From DAOUAE01 sp034433795 (GTDB lineage: Bacteria > Chloroflexota > UBA6077 > FW602-bin22 > DAOUAE01), in contig DAOUAE010000003.1 of assembly GCA_034433795.1 (NCBI GenBank), forward strand, positions 1 to 12,876: 12,876 nt of DNA, in the 5' to 3' direction. Below, one piece after another: positions 7,713 through 12,876 of the stretch. The translations under genes were made by a program, and so were the position numbers. The stretch's first letter is position 1. The number at the start of each line of letters is the position of its first letter. The notes under the pieces were generated by a model, which worked only from the letters and a program-made list of their open reading frames with translations, did no database searches and had not been told where the DNA came from.

Positions 7713-8938
7713 ACCACCATCACCTCGGGCAACGGCAGGATGAAGCGACCCCCACGGGCGGCGTAGGCCGCCTGCTGGGCCATGACCTCGGCGGCGATGT
7801 TCCAGGGCAGGATGAGCAGATAGTCCGGCGGACGCTCGTCCAGCCAGTCGGGCGGGCCGACCGGCAGCCGGACGCCGGGGACGTAGCGGCCCTGCTTGGC
7901 CGGGTTGCGGTCGACGACGTACTCCAGGAACGCCGGCCCCAGGCCGGCGACGTTGAGGAGGACGGTGCCCTTGGCCGCCGCGCCGTAGGCCGCCAGCCGG
8001 GCCCCCTGGCTCCTGAGCTCACCCAGCACCGCCCGGAGACGCGCCACCACCGCCTGAACACGGGCGCCGAACGCCTGGTAGACCACCGGGTCGGCCACCC
8101 AGTCCGCCTCCGCCTGGAGGAGAGCCCGGACGGCGGGACCGGGCGCGGCCGGGGTCGGCCGCAGCCAGAGGCGGAGCGAGCCACCGTGGACCGGCACCCG
8201 CTCAACATCGACAATGACCAGATCGTGGCGGCCAAAGAGGCGGTCGAGAGCGGTCAGCGAGAAGTAGCAGAGGTGCTCGTGGTAGATGGTGTCGAAGGCG
8301 CCCCGGTCCAGCAGGTCGCCGAGGTAGGGCACCTCGATGATGGCCAGTCCGTCGTCGGCCAGGAGCCGCCGCATCCCGGCGACGAAACCGGGCAGATCGG
8401 CCACGTGGGCCAGAACGTTGTGGGCGTGGAGCACCGTCGCCCGCTGCCCCTGAGCCGCCAGCGCGGCGGCTAGGTCCGCCCCGAAGAAGGCGCAGAGGGT
8501 GGGGATACCGCGGGCCTCGGCCACGCGGGCGATGTTGGCGGCCGGGTCGATGCCCAGGACCGGCACCCCGGCCTGGCGGTAGAACTGGAGAAGGTAGCCG
8601 TCGTTGCTGCCGACCTCGACCACCAGGCTCCCGGGGCCGGGAGGATACCGGGCCAGGACGGTCGCGACCAGGGCCCGGGCGTGCTGGAGCATGGTCTCGG
8701 AGTAGGAGGAGAAGTACAGGTACTCGCGAAAGAGCACCTCGGGCGCGACCGTCTCGGTGATCTGGACCAGCGTGCAGACCGGGCAGCGGACGACCACCAG
8801 CGGGAAGCGGGTCTCGGGCCGGTCAAGGTCCTGGGGAGGCAGAAGGCCGTTGGCCAGGGGCAAGCGCCCCAGGTCCAGGACCGGAACGAGTTCCGGGGCG
8901 CCGCAGGCCCGGCAGCCGGCGATCGTCCGGCTCACCAC
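7709..8938 (-). CDS. Nucleotide-sugar C-methyltransferase (TcaB9/TylC3 type)
   Basis: A roughly 409-residue SAM-dependent enzyme expected to add a methyl branch to C3 of a 4-keto-6-deoxy nucleotide sugar, as TcaB9 and TylC3 do on dTDP sugars. The three parts of the family are present: an N-terminal zinc site (CRAC and CPVC near residues 9-12 and 52-55), a Rossmann domain with EVGSNDGYLLQ (about 108-118) binding SAM, HNVLAHV (about 173-179) and the YHEHLCYFS motif (about 219-227) that supplies active-site Tyr and His in TcaB9, and a C-terminal domain beginning around AAYGAAAKGTVLLN. Several GTG starts lie in frame (8944, 8938, 8935). GGAGG at 8946-8950 is one base from the first, seven from the second and ten from the third, so 8938 is preferred; 8935 would give a GTGA overlap. 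The substrate is probably CDP-4-keto-6-deoxyglucose from the two upstream genes. Confidence 0.9.
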   Translation of the reverse strand: MVSRTIAGCRACGAPELVPVLDLGRLPLANGLLPPQDLDRPETRFPLVVVRCPVCTLVQITETVAPEVLFREYLYFSSYSETMLQHARALVATVLARYPPGPGSLVVEVGSNDGYLLQFYRQAGVPVLGIDPAANIARVAEARGIPTLCAFFGADLAAALAAQGQRATVLHAHNVLAHVADLPGFVAGMRRLLADDGLAIIEVPYLGDLLDRGAFDTIYHEHLCYFSLTALDRLFGRHDLVIVDVERVPVHGGSLRLWLRPTPAAPGPAVRALLQAEADWVADPVVYQAFGARVQAVVARLRAVLGELRSQGARLAAYGAAAKGTVLLNVAGLGPAFLEYVVDRNPAKQGRYVPGVRLPVGPPDWLDERPPDYLLILPWNIAAEVMAQQAAYAARGGRFILPLPEVMVV

Positions 8939-9948
8939 CGCCACCCCTCCACCCCCACCGGCAGCGGGTCCGGTGCGGCGCCCAGGAACTCGCGGTACCA
9001 GGCCACCGTCCGCCGCAGCCCCTCCTCCAGACCGATCTGCGGCTGCCAGCCCAGGAGACGACGGGCCCGAGCGGCGCTCAGCGCCTGGGCCACGATCTCG
9101 CCCCGCGCGGCGTCCAGGACCACCGGCTCGACCGCTACCCCCATGACCTGGGCGATCCGCTCGACCATCTCGCGGGCGGTCAGCGGCTGCTCCAGCCCGA
9201 AGTTGAAGGCCTGGCCGGTCAGCGTCGGGTCGGCGGCCAGACGCTCGGCCAGGAGAAGATAGCCCCAGACGGCGTCCTCGACGTAGAGGTAGTCGCGCAG
9301 GTAGCGTCCGTTGGACCGCAGGACCGGGCGCTCGCCCCGGAGCAGCGCCCGGATGGTGCCCGGCACCAGGCGGTCCCAGTGCAGGTCGCCGCCGCCGAAG
9401 AGGTTGGCGCAGCGGGTCAGAGCCACCGAGAGGCCGTAGGCCTGGGCGTAGCCACGGGCGATGAGATCGGCGCAGGCCTTGCTGGTCTCGTAGGCCCGAC
9501 CGGGCTGGACCGGGTCGCTCTCGTCGGCCGGCCGACGGCCCAGCGGGCCGTAGACCTTGTCCGACGAGGCCACCACCACCTGGGCCAGCGGCGCCGTGCG
9601 CCGGACCGCCTCCAGCAGCGTCCAGGTGCCGCGGACGTTCGTGTCGAAGGTGCCGGCCGGGTCGCGCTCGGCCACCCCGACGATGGTCTGGGCCGCCAGA
9701 TGGAAGACGGTGACGATGTCGTAGCCGGCCAGCACCCGTTCCAGAAGCGGCTGGTCACGGACGTCGCCCCGCACCACCCGGACCCGGTCCAGCAGCCCGC
9801 TGCGGACCAGGTCGCTCTGGGGCACCCAGTCGCGGACCAGGCAGACCACGGCGGCCCCGTGGTCGACCAGCGCCCGCACCAGCCAGCTCCCCAGCAGGCC
9901 GGTCGCACCGGTCACCAGTGTCGGTCGGTCGGACCAGAAACCGTTCAT
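8932..9948 (-). CDS. rfbG: CDP-glucose 4,6-dehydratase
   Basis: A 338-residue extended SDR that converts CDP-glucose to CDP-4-keto-6-deoxyglucose using bound NAD. LVTGATGLLGSWL (11-23) holds the GxxGxxG loop. VVASSDKVYG (125-134) is the SSDK form typical of CDP-glucose dehydratases, where dTDP-glucose dehydratases have TDE. AYETSKACADLIA (152-164) gives the catalytic Y153 and K157. RCANLFGGGDLHWDRLVPG (179-197) is also characteristic. ATG 9946-9948 is chosen because it shares ATGA with the rfbF stop, has GGAAGGTG five bases before it, and puts the Rossmann strand near the N-terminus; a longer in-frame reading back to 10026 would overlap rfbF by more than 80 bases. The preceding gene makes its substrate. 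Confidence 0.95.
   Translation of the reverse strand: MNGFWSDRPTLVTGATGLLGSWLVRALVDHGAAVVCLVRDWVPQSDLVRSGLLDRVRVVRGDVRDQPLLERVLAGYDIVTVFHLAAQTIVGVAERDPAGTFDTNVRGTWTLLEAVRRTAPLAQVVVASSDKVYGPLGRRPADESDPVQPGRAYETSKACADLIARGYAQAYGLSVALTRCANLFGGGDLHWDRLVPGTIRALLRGERPVLRSNGRYLRDYLYVEDAVWGYLLLAERLAADPTLTGQAFNFGLEQPLTAREMVERIAQVMGVAVEPVVLDAARGEIVAQALSAARARRLLGWQPQIGLEEGLRRTVAWYREFLGAAPDPLPVGVEGWRW
8946..8950 (-). promoter_or_regulatory. Ribosome binding site deciding the C-methyltransferase start
   Basis: GGAGG on the minus strand inside the last codons of rfbG. It lies seven bases from GTG 8938, ten from GTG 8935 and only one from GTG 8944, so the outermost GTG is an unlikely start. Confidence 0.6.
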
Positions 9949-10715
9949 CGCCACACCTTCCAGGGGGCTTCCCCACTCTGCCAGAGGCTCTCCAGGAGCC
10001 GCACATCGCGCAGCGTGTCCATGCACTGCCAGAAGCCCTGGTGGCGGTAGGCCATAAGCTCCCCGTCGGCCGCCAGCCGCTCCAGCGGCTCGCCCTCGAA
10101 GGGGGTCGCGTCGCCGGCGATGTAGTCCAGGACGCCCGGCTCCAGGACGAAGAAGCCGCCGTTGATCCAGCCCTCGCCGAGGCTGGACTTCTCGACGAAG
10201 CGGACGACCCGGTCGCCGTCGAAGGTCAGCCCGCCGAAGCGGGCCGGGGGCCGGACGGCGGTGACGGTGGCCAGCCGGCCGTGCCGGCGGTGGAAGGCCA
10301 CCAGGGCGTCGAGGTCGACGTCGGCCACGCCGTCGCCGTAGGTCATCAGGAAGGTCTCCCGGCCCAGGAAGGGAGCCAGGCGCTTGAGCCGGCCGCCGGT
10401 CTGGGTCTCGAGGCCGGTGTCGATGAGGTGAACGGTCCAGTTTTCCGGGGTGCCGTTGTAGACCTGAACCCGGCCGGTGGCCAGGTCGATGCGGAAACTG
10501 TGGTGGTAGAGGTAGTAGGTGAGGAAATACTGCTTGATGACCTCCCCCTTGTAGCCGAGGGCGATGAAGAACTCCGTATGGCCGTAGGCGGCGTAGATCT
10601 GCATGATGTGCCAGAGGAGCGGCCGGCCACCGATCTCGACCATCGGCTTGGGACGGACCGCCGTCTCCTCCTGCAGACGCGTGCCGTAGCCGCCGGCCAG
10701 GATCACCACCTTCAT
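9945..10715 (-). CDS. rfbF: Glucose-1-phosphate cytidylyltransferase
   Basis: A 256-residue nucleotidyltransferase that makes CDP-glucose from glucose-1-phosphate and CTP, the committed step for CDP-deoxysugars. VVILAGGYGTRLQEET (3-18) is the nucleotide-binding loop and RPKPMVEIGG (21-30) the conserved Lys segment. YGDGVADVD (126-134) carries the metal-binding Asp and is the RfbF version of this motif. EKSSLGEGWINGGFFVLEP and GFWQCMDTLRD near the C-terminus are also typical of RfbF and set it apart from dTDP-glucose synthases. ATG 10713-10715 places the protein start at the first beta strand; a GTG two codons upstream is possible but less likely. A GAGAGGGGTG site precedes it. It is first in the six-gene overlap chain, 162 bases after fliS, with a terminator between, so it may have its own promoter, which I could not identify. 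Confidence 0.96.
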   Translation of the reverse strand: MKVVILAGGYGTRLQEETAVRPKPMVEIGGRPLLWHIMQIYAAYGHTEFFIALGYKGEVIKQYFLTYYLYHHSFRIDLATGRVQVYNGTPENWTVHLIDTGLETQTGGRLKRLAPFLGRETFLMTYGDGVADVDLDALVAFHRRHGRLATVTAVRPPARFGGLTFDGDRVVRFVEKSSLGEGWINGGFFVLEPGVLDYIAGDATPFEGEPLERLAADGELMAYRHQGFWQCMDTLRDVRLLESLWQSGEAPWKVWR

Positions 10716-10811
10716 CGCCACACCCCTCTCGGTGGCCCCGGCGCTGAGCCTACCGGACCGGCCGGGGCAAGGCCATCCGGGAACTCCCGATTTTTGGCCG
10801 GGCGCTCCCCC

Positions 10812-10860
10812 AAAAGCGGCGTCCCGCCGGCCGGACCACCCGACCGACCGACGGGACGCC
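10812..10860 (-). terminator. Intrinsic terminator after fliS
   Basis: Downstream of the fliS stop the minus strand has a perfect nine-base stem, GGCGTCCCG (10852-10860) pairing with CGGGACGCC (10818-10826), around a 25-base loop that contains TCGG repeats. Two bases after the stem comes TTTT. The T run is short and the loop long, so termination may be partial, allowing some readthrough into the sugar genes. Confidence 0.6.
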
Positions 10861-10877
10861 GGACCGGAGGGGGAACG

Positions 10878-11291
10878 CTAACGGATGGCGACGAGCGTCT
10901 CGCCGGCGGTCTTCTGGGCCACCTCCTCCCAGGCGGTGAGGAGCGGGCGCAGGAGCCCCAGCACCTCCTCGACGGCCCGGGGGTCTTTCTGGAGATTGGC
11001 CTCGACCAGCCGGCGGTAGCAGTAGTCGTAGAGGCGGAGCAGGTTCTCGCCGATGGCCTGGGCCTCGGGTCCGCCGGAGAAGTCGAGGGCGGCGATCAGC
11101 TCGAGGAGAATGGACTGGGTGCGGATGAGATCGCGGTTCATCCCGGCCAGGTCCCCCCGCGCGTGGCAGCGCAGGGCCCGGTTGAGGAACCGGACCATGC
11201 CCTGGTAGAGCAGGACCACCCGCTCGGCCGGGGTGGCTGTCTCGGTCTGAACCTGCTGGTAGGTGGCGATCTTCTGGGTCGCGCTGTACAT
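10878..11291 (-). CDS. fliS: Flagellin export chaperone FliS
   Basis: A 137-residue helical protein that binds newly made flagellin in the cytoplasm, prevents its polymerisation and hands it to the export gate. The N-terminal YQQVQTETATPAERVVLLYQGMVRFLNRA (11-39, cited as a region) is the FliS opening in which the Tyr-rich start and LLYQG helix are conserved. IRTQSILLELIAALD (56-70) and NLLRLYDYCYRRLVEAN (83-99) are the central family helices, and LLTAWEEV (117-124) the last one. Length is normal for the family. ATG 11289-11291 is preceded by GGGAG at proper spacing. It lies 136 bases after the flagellin stop, the common fliC-fliS order, and is followed by a hairpin terminator. FliD is not in the window. 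Confidence 0.94.
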   Translation of the reverse strand: MYSATQKIATYQQVQTETATPAERVVLLYQGMVRFLNRALRCHARGDLAGMNRDLIRTQSILLELIAALDFSGGPEAQAIGENLLRLYDYCYRRLVEANLQKDPRAVEEVLGLLRPLLTAWEEVAQKTAGETLVAIR

Positions 11292-11350
11292 CGGTCTCCC
11301 TCTCTGTTTCAGGCTTCGGCGGCCCCGCTCCGCGTCCCGCCGCCCAGGGT

Positions 11351-11423
11351 GGCCCCGGCCGTGAGCCCGGCGGGCGGGGCCCCACTCGCACCGACGGTCG
11401 GCGCGAACGGGACGGCCGGGGCC
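11351..11423 (-). repeat. Long inverted repeat between flagellin and fliS
   Basis: GGCCCCGGCCGT at 11351-11362 is perfectly complementary to ACGGCCGGGGCC at 11412-11423, a twelve-base stem. Inside the 49-base loop a second hairpin can form on the minus strand, CGCGCCG-ACCGT-CGGTGCG with one G-U pair. It starts only five bases beyond the flagellin stop codon. No T run follows, so it is not an ordinary intrinsic terminator. It might stabilise the flagellin mRNA end or reduce readthrough into fliS. Confidence 0.55.
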
Positions 11424-11427
11424 GGGC

Positions 11428-12258
11428 TCAGCGGACCAGGTTCAGGACCCCCGCCGGGAGCTGGGTCGCCTGGACCAGGACCGCCAGCCCCGACTGCTGG
11501 AGAATCTGGAGGCGGGTGTAATTCACGGTCTCCTCGGCGATATCCAGGTCGCGGATGCGCGAGACCGCCTGGGTCAGATTCTCCACCTGGGTCGAGACAT
11601 TGGACATCAGGCGCTCGAAGGCGTTCTGGTGGGCCCCCAGCCGCGACCGGAAGGCGGCCACCGTGCCGATGGCCGTATCAATCGCGGCGATGGCCGCCTG
11701 GGCGAAGGTGAGCGAACTCACCGTCAGCGCCCCGACGCCCAGAGCGCCAGCGGTGACGGCCGCCAGGGTGAAGGATTTCACCTCGTTGACGTTGGCCCCA
11801 AACTGGACGGTCATGATCGTCACCGAGCCGTCGAGCAGCGTCAGGGCGTTGAACTTGGTGTTCTGGGCGATCTGGGTGAGCGAGGTAATGAGCTGGTTCA
11901 TCTCCTCCTGGATGGCGTTGCGCTGCTCGGGGGTGAGGGTGTCGGTCGCAGCCTGGACGGCCAGCTGCCGCATGCGTTGCAGCACCCCGGTGATCTCGTC
12001 GAGACCCCCCTCGGCGGTTTGAATCACCGAGATGGCGTCCTGGGTGTTCTGCATCCCCCGCTGCAGGCCGGTGATCTGCGCGTCCATCCGGGTGACCATA
12101 TTGAGGCCGGCGGCGTCGTCGGCCGCCCGGTTGATGCGCAGGCCCGTCGACAGCCGCTCGATAGAGCGGGCCAGGTTCAGCCCGGTGAAGAACAGCTGCC
12201 GCTGGGCCTGAAGGGCCATGATGTTGGTATTGATGACCGTCGTCGGACTGTTGGGCAT
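11428..12258 (-). CDS. fliC: Flagellin (complete, short form)
   Basis: Structural protein of the flagellar filament, 276 residues, secreted through the flagellar export channel and therefore without a signal peptide. Residues 8-143 are the N-terminal D0/D1 part: VINTNIMALQAQRQL (8-22), IERLSTGLRINRAADDAAGL (33-52) and the paired helices after it. Residues about 190-276 are the C-terminal D1/D0 part, with RIRDLDIAEETVNYTRLQIL and the final QLPAGVLNLVR. The centre (about 145-190) is very short, so the surface domains D2/D3 of larger flagellins are missing. ATG 12256-12258 has AGGGGGGAG five bases upstream. Compared with usual flagellins there are about seven extra residues before INTN. A second flagellin lies upstream and fliS downstream. 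The adjacent glycosylation genes make it a likely glycoprotein; which Ser or Thr would be modified is not visible. Confidence 0.96.
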   Translation of the reverse strand: MPNSPTTVINTNIMALQAQRQLFFTGLNLARSIERLSTGLRINRAADDAAGLNMVTRMDAQITGLQRGMQNTQDAISVIQTAEGGLDEITGVLQRMRQLAVQAATDTLTPEQRNAIQEEMNQLITSLTQIAQNTKFNALTLLDGSVTIMTVQFGANVNEVKSFTLAAVTAGALGVGALTVSSLTFAQAAIAAIDTAIGTVAAFRSRLGAHQNAFERLMSNVSTQVENLTQAVSRIRDLDIAEETVNYTRLQILQQSGLAVLVQATQLPAGVLNLVR

Positions 12259-12352
12259 CGGCTCTCCCCCCTTCTCCGGCGGCCTGCCGTCCGGCCCCGG
12301 GAGGCGAGACGACCTGGTGGACCGTCACGCCACCGGACGAGGGACCGCCCTG

Positions 12353-12370
12353 ACGAGTGATATCACCCGT
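12353..12370. promoter_or_regulatory. Near-perfect palindrome in the flagellin leader, possible operator
   Basis: The site reads ACGAGTGATATCACCCGT. The inner ten bases GTGATATCAC are a perfect palindrome and the outer ACG/CGT arms also match, with one unmatched pair between. It lies about ten bases downstream of the proposed -10 box and about 95 bases before the flagellin start, so it would overlap or follow the transcription start. That placement suits a repressor site. No regulator for it is visible in the window. Confidence 0.4.
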
Positions 12371-12380
12371 TCTAGGGGGA

Positions 12381-12388
12381 TTATCGAC
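12381..12388 (-). promoter_or_regulatory. Sigma-28-like -10 element of the complete flagellin gene
   Basis: The minus strand reads GTCGATAA, seven of eight against the flagellar sigma-28 -10 GCCGATAA. It lies in the flagellin intergenic spacer about 120 bases before the start codon. The -35 region is poor: the best nearby octamer, TACGGAAC at a 12-base spacing, only weakly resembles TAAAGTTT. GATAAT inside it also resembles a sigma-A -10, again without a good -35. A flagellar promoter is expected here, which raises the odds. Confidence 0.4.
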
Positions 12389-12406
12389 AGGCGGACCGGG
12401 GTTCCG

Positions 12407-12421
12407 TAGGGGAAACCCCTA
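12407..12421. repeat. Small inverted repeat upstream of the -10 element
   Basis: TAGGGG-AAA-CCCCTA on the plus strand is a perfect six-base inverted repeat around three bases. It occupies the place of a -35 region and could be a regulator site, or the 3' end hairpin of the upstream flagellin mRNA. There is no T run after it on the minus strand. Confidence 0.3.
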
Positions 12422-12500
12422 TAGGACTTTTGGGGGAGGCCCCAGGCCCGTCGTCCGCGCGGCCGGGTGGCCGGGCCCGGCCGGGGCGCCGATGCGGGCT

Positions 12501-12519
12501 CCGCCGGCCGGGCCGGCGG
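12501..12519 (-). terminator. GC-rich hairpin just after the upstream flagellin stop
   Basis: On the minus strand CCGCCGG-CCCGG-CCGGCGG forms a seven-base all-GC stem with a five-base loop, beginning five bases after the TAA of the partial flagellin gene. No T tract follows, so it may act as an mRNA-end stabiliser or a weak terminator rather than a classical intrinsic terminator. Confidence 0.4.
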
Positions 12520-12523
12520 GCGG

Positions 12524-12876
12524 TTACCGCAGCAGCGCCAGCACGCCAGCCGGGAGCTGCACCGACTGGGCCAGGACGGCCGTGCCTGCCTGCTGGAGAA
12601 TCTGCAGGCGGGTGTAGTTCACGGTCTCGGCCGCCACGTCGAGATCGCGGATGCGCGAGACCGCCTGGGTCAGGTTCTCCACCTGAGTTGAGACATTGGA
12701 CATCAGCCGCTCAAAGGCGTTCTGGTGGGCCCCCAGCTGAGCCCGGAAGGCGGCCACCGTGCCGATGGCCGCGTCAATCGCAGTGATGGCCGCCTGGGCG
12801 AAGGTGAGCGAACTCACCGTCAGTACGCTCACCCCCAGGGCGCCAGCGGTGACGGCCGCCAGGGTGAACGACTTCA
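12524..12876 (-). CDS. fliC: Flagellin paralogue (3' part only, start beyond the window)
   Basis: The last 116 codons of a second flagellin, ending at TAA 12524-12526, with the reading frame open to the right edge. The visible part covers the end of the central region and the whole C-terminal D1/D0 helices, with RIRDLDVAAETVNYTRLQIL and the end QLPAGVLALLR. It aligns without gaps to residues 161-276 of the neighbouring flagellin with about 15 differences. Residues around SNVSTQVENLTQAVSRIRDL are identical, while most changes fall in the last 37 residues. A methionine codon at 12830-12832 is internal and not the start. The usual DIAEE of flagellins is DVAAE here. It is a filament subunit, probably from tandem duplication; whether both are used together or at different times cannot be told. 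Confidence 0.93.
   Translation of the reverse strand, partial: KSFTLAAVTAGALGVSVLTVSSLTFAQAAITAIDAAIGTVAAFRAQLGAHQNAFERLMSNVSTQVENLTQAVSRIRDLDVAAETVNYTRLQILQQAGTAVLAQSVQLPAGVLALLR

Noticed and set aside
9949..10026. N-terminal extension of rfbG
   Set aside because: It would add 26 residues encoded within rfbF, without any family similarity; ATG 9948 has a ribosome site and the standard ATGA overlap.
9918..11711. A 597-codon plus-strand open frame spanning rfbF, fliS and the flagellin end
   Set aside because: It runs antisense through several well-identified genes and two structured spacers and has no recognisable domain.
12524..12832. A complete 102-residue protein starting at the methionine at 12832
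   Set aside because: The frame stays open to the window edge and matches the neighbouring flagellin upstream of that methionine, so it is an internal codon of a truncated-by-window flagellin gene.
1..12876. CRISPR arrays, tRNA or rRNA genes, transposases or attachment sites
   Set aside because: I saw no regularly spaced repeats, no RNA gene patterns and no transposase motifs or flanking duplications; the TPR-coding repeats explain the periodic DNA at the left.

Overview
This window comes from a very G+C-rich (roughly 70% by eye) flagellated bacterium. Every gene I can support lies on the minus strand, so transcription runs from right to left. Going with transcription it contains the end of one flagellin gene, a complete second flagellin gene, fliS, and then a tightly packed cluster that builds and transfers a nucleotide-activated deoxysugar. 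The flagellins and FliS fix the theme. The single-track layout and high G+C would suit a high-GC Firmicutes-type lineage (Thermaerobacter, Symbiobacterium or Limnochorda-like), but Chloroflexota or Armatimonadota are not excluded, so the taxonomy is only a guess.

Right part (12876 to 10878): a 3' flagellin fragment, a 265-base spacer with a sigma-28-like -10 box and a near-perfect palindrome, a complete 276-residue flagellin with almost no central variable region, a 136-base spacer that can fold into a long GC-rich structure, and fliS followed by an intrinsic terminator.

Middle part (10715 to 5463): six genes joined by short overlaps. In transcription order they are glucose-1-phosphate cytidylyltransferase (rfbF), CDP-glucose 4,6-dehydratase (rfbG), a TcaB9/TylC3-type sugar C-methyltransferase, an RmlC-like sugar epimerase, an SDR epimerase/4-ketoreductase, and a CmcI/rhamnosyl-O-methyltransferase-type methyltransferase. 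Read as a pathway this would turn glucose-1-phosphate into a CDP-activated, C-methyl-branched 6-deoxyhexose, probably followed by O-methylation. No RfbH-type 3-dehydrase, which leads to abequose, paratose or tyvelose, is in the window.

Left part (5481 to 1): a 1304-residue protein carrying one GT2 domain, two GT4 domains and four TPRs, and then a second GT2-TPR protein that runs off the window. The adjacency to flagellin genes suggests the sugar decorates flagellin, so the window is best read as a flagellin glycosylation island. The order sugar synthesis, modification, transfer follows the direction of transcription. The flagellin target is inferred from location, not shown by the sequence.
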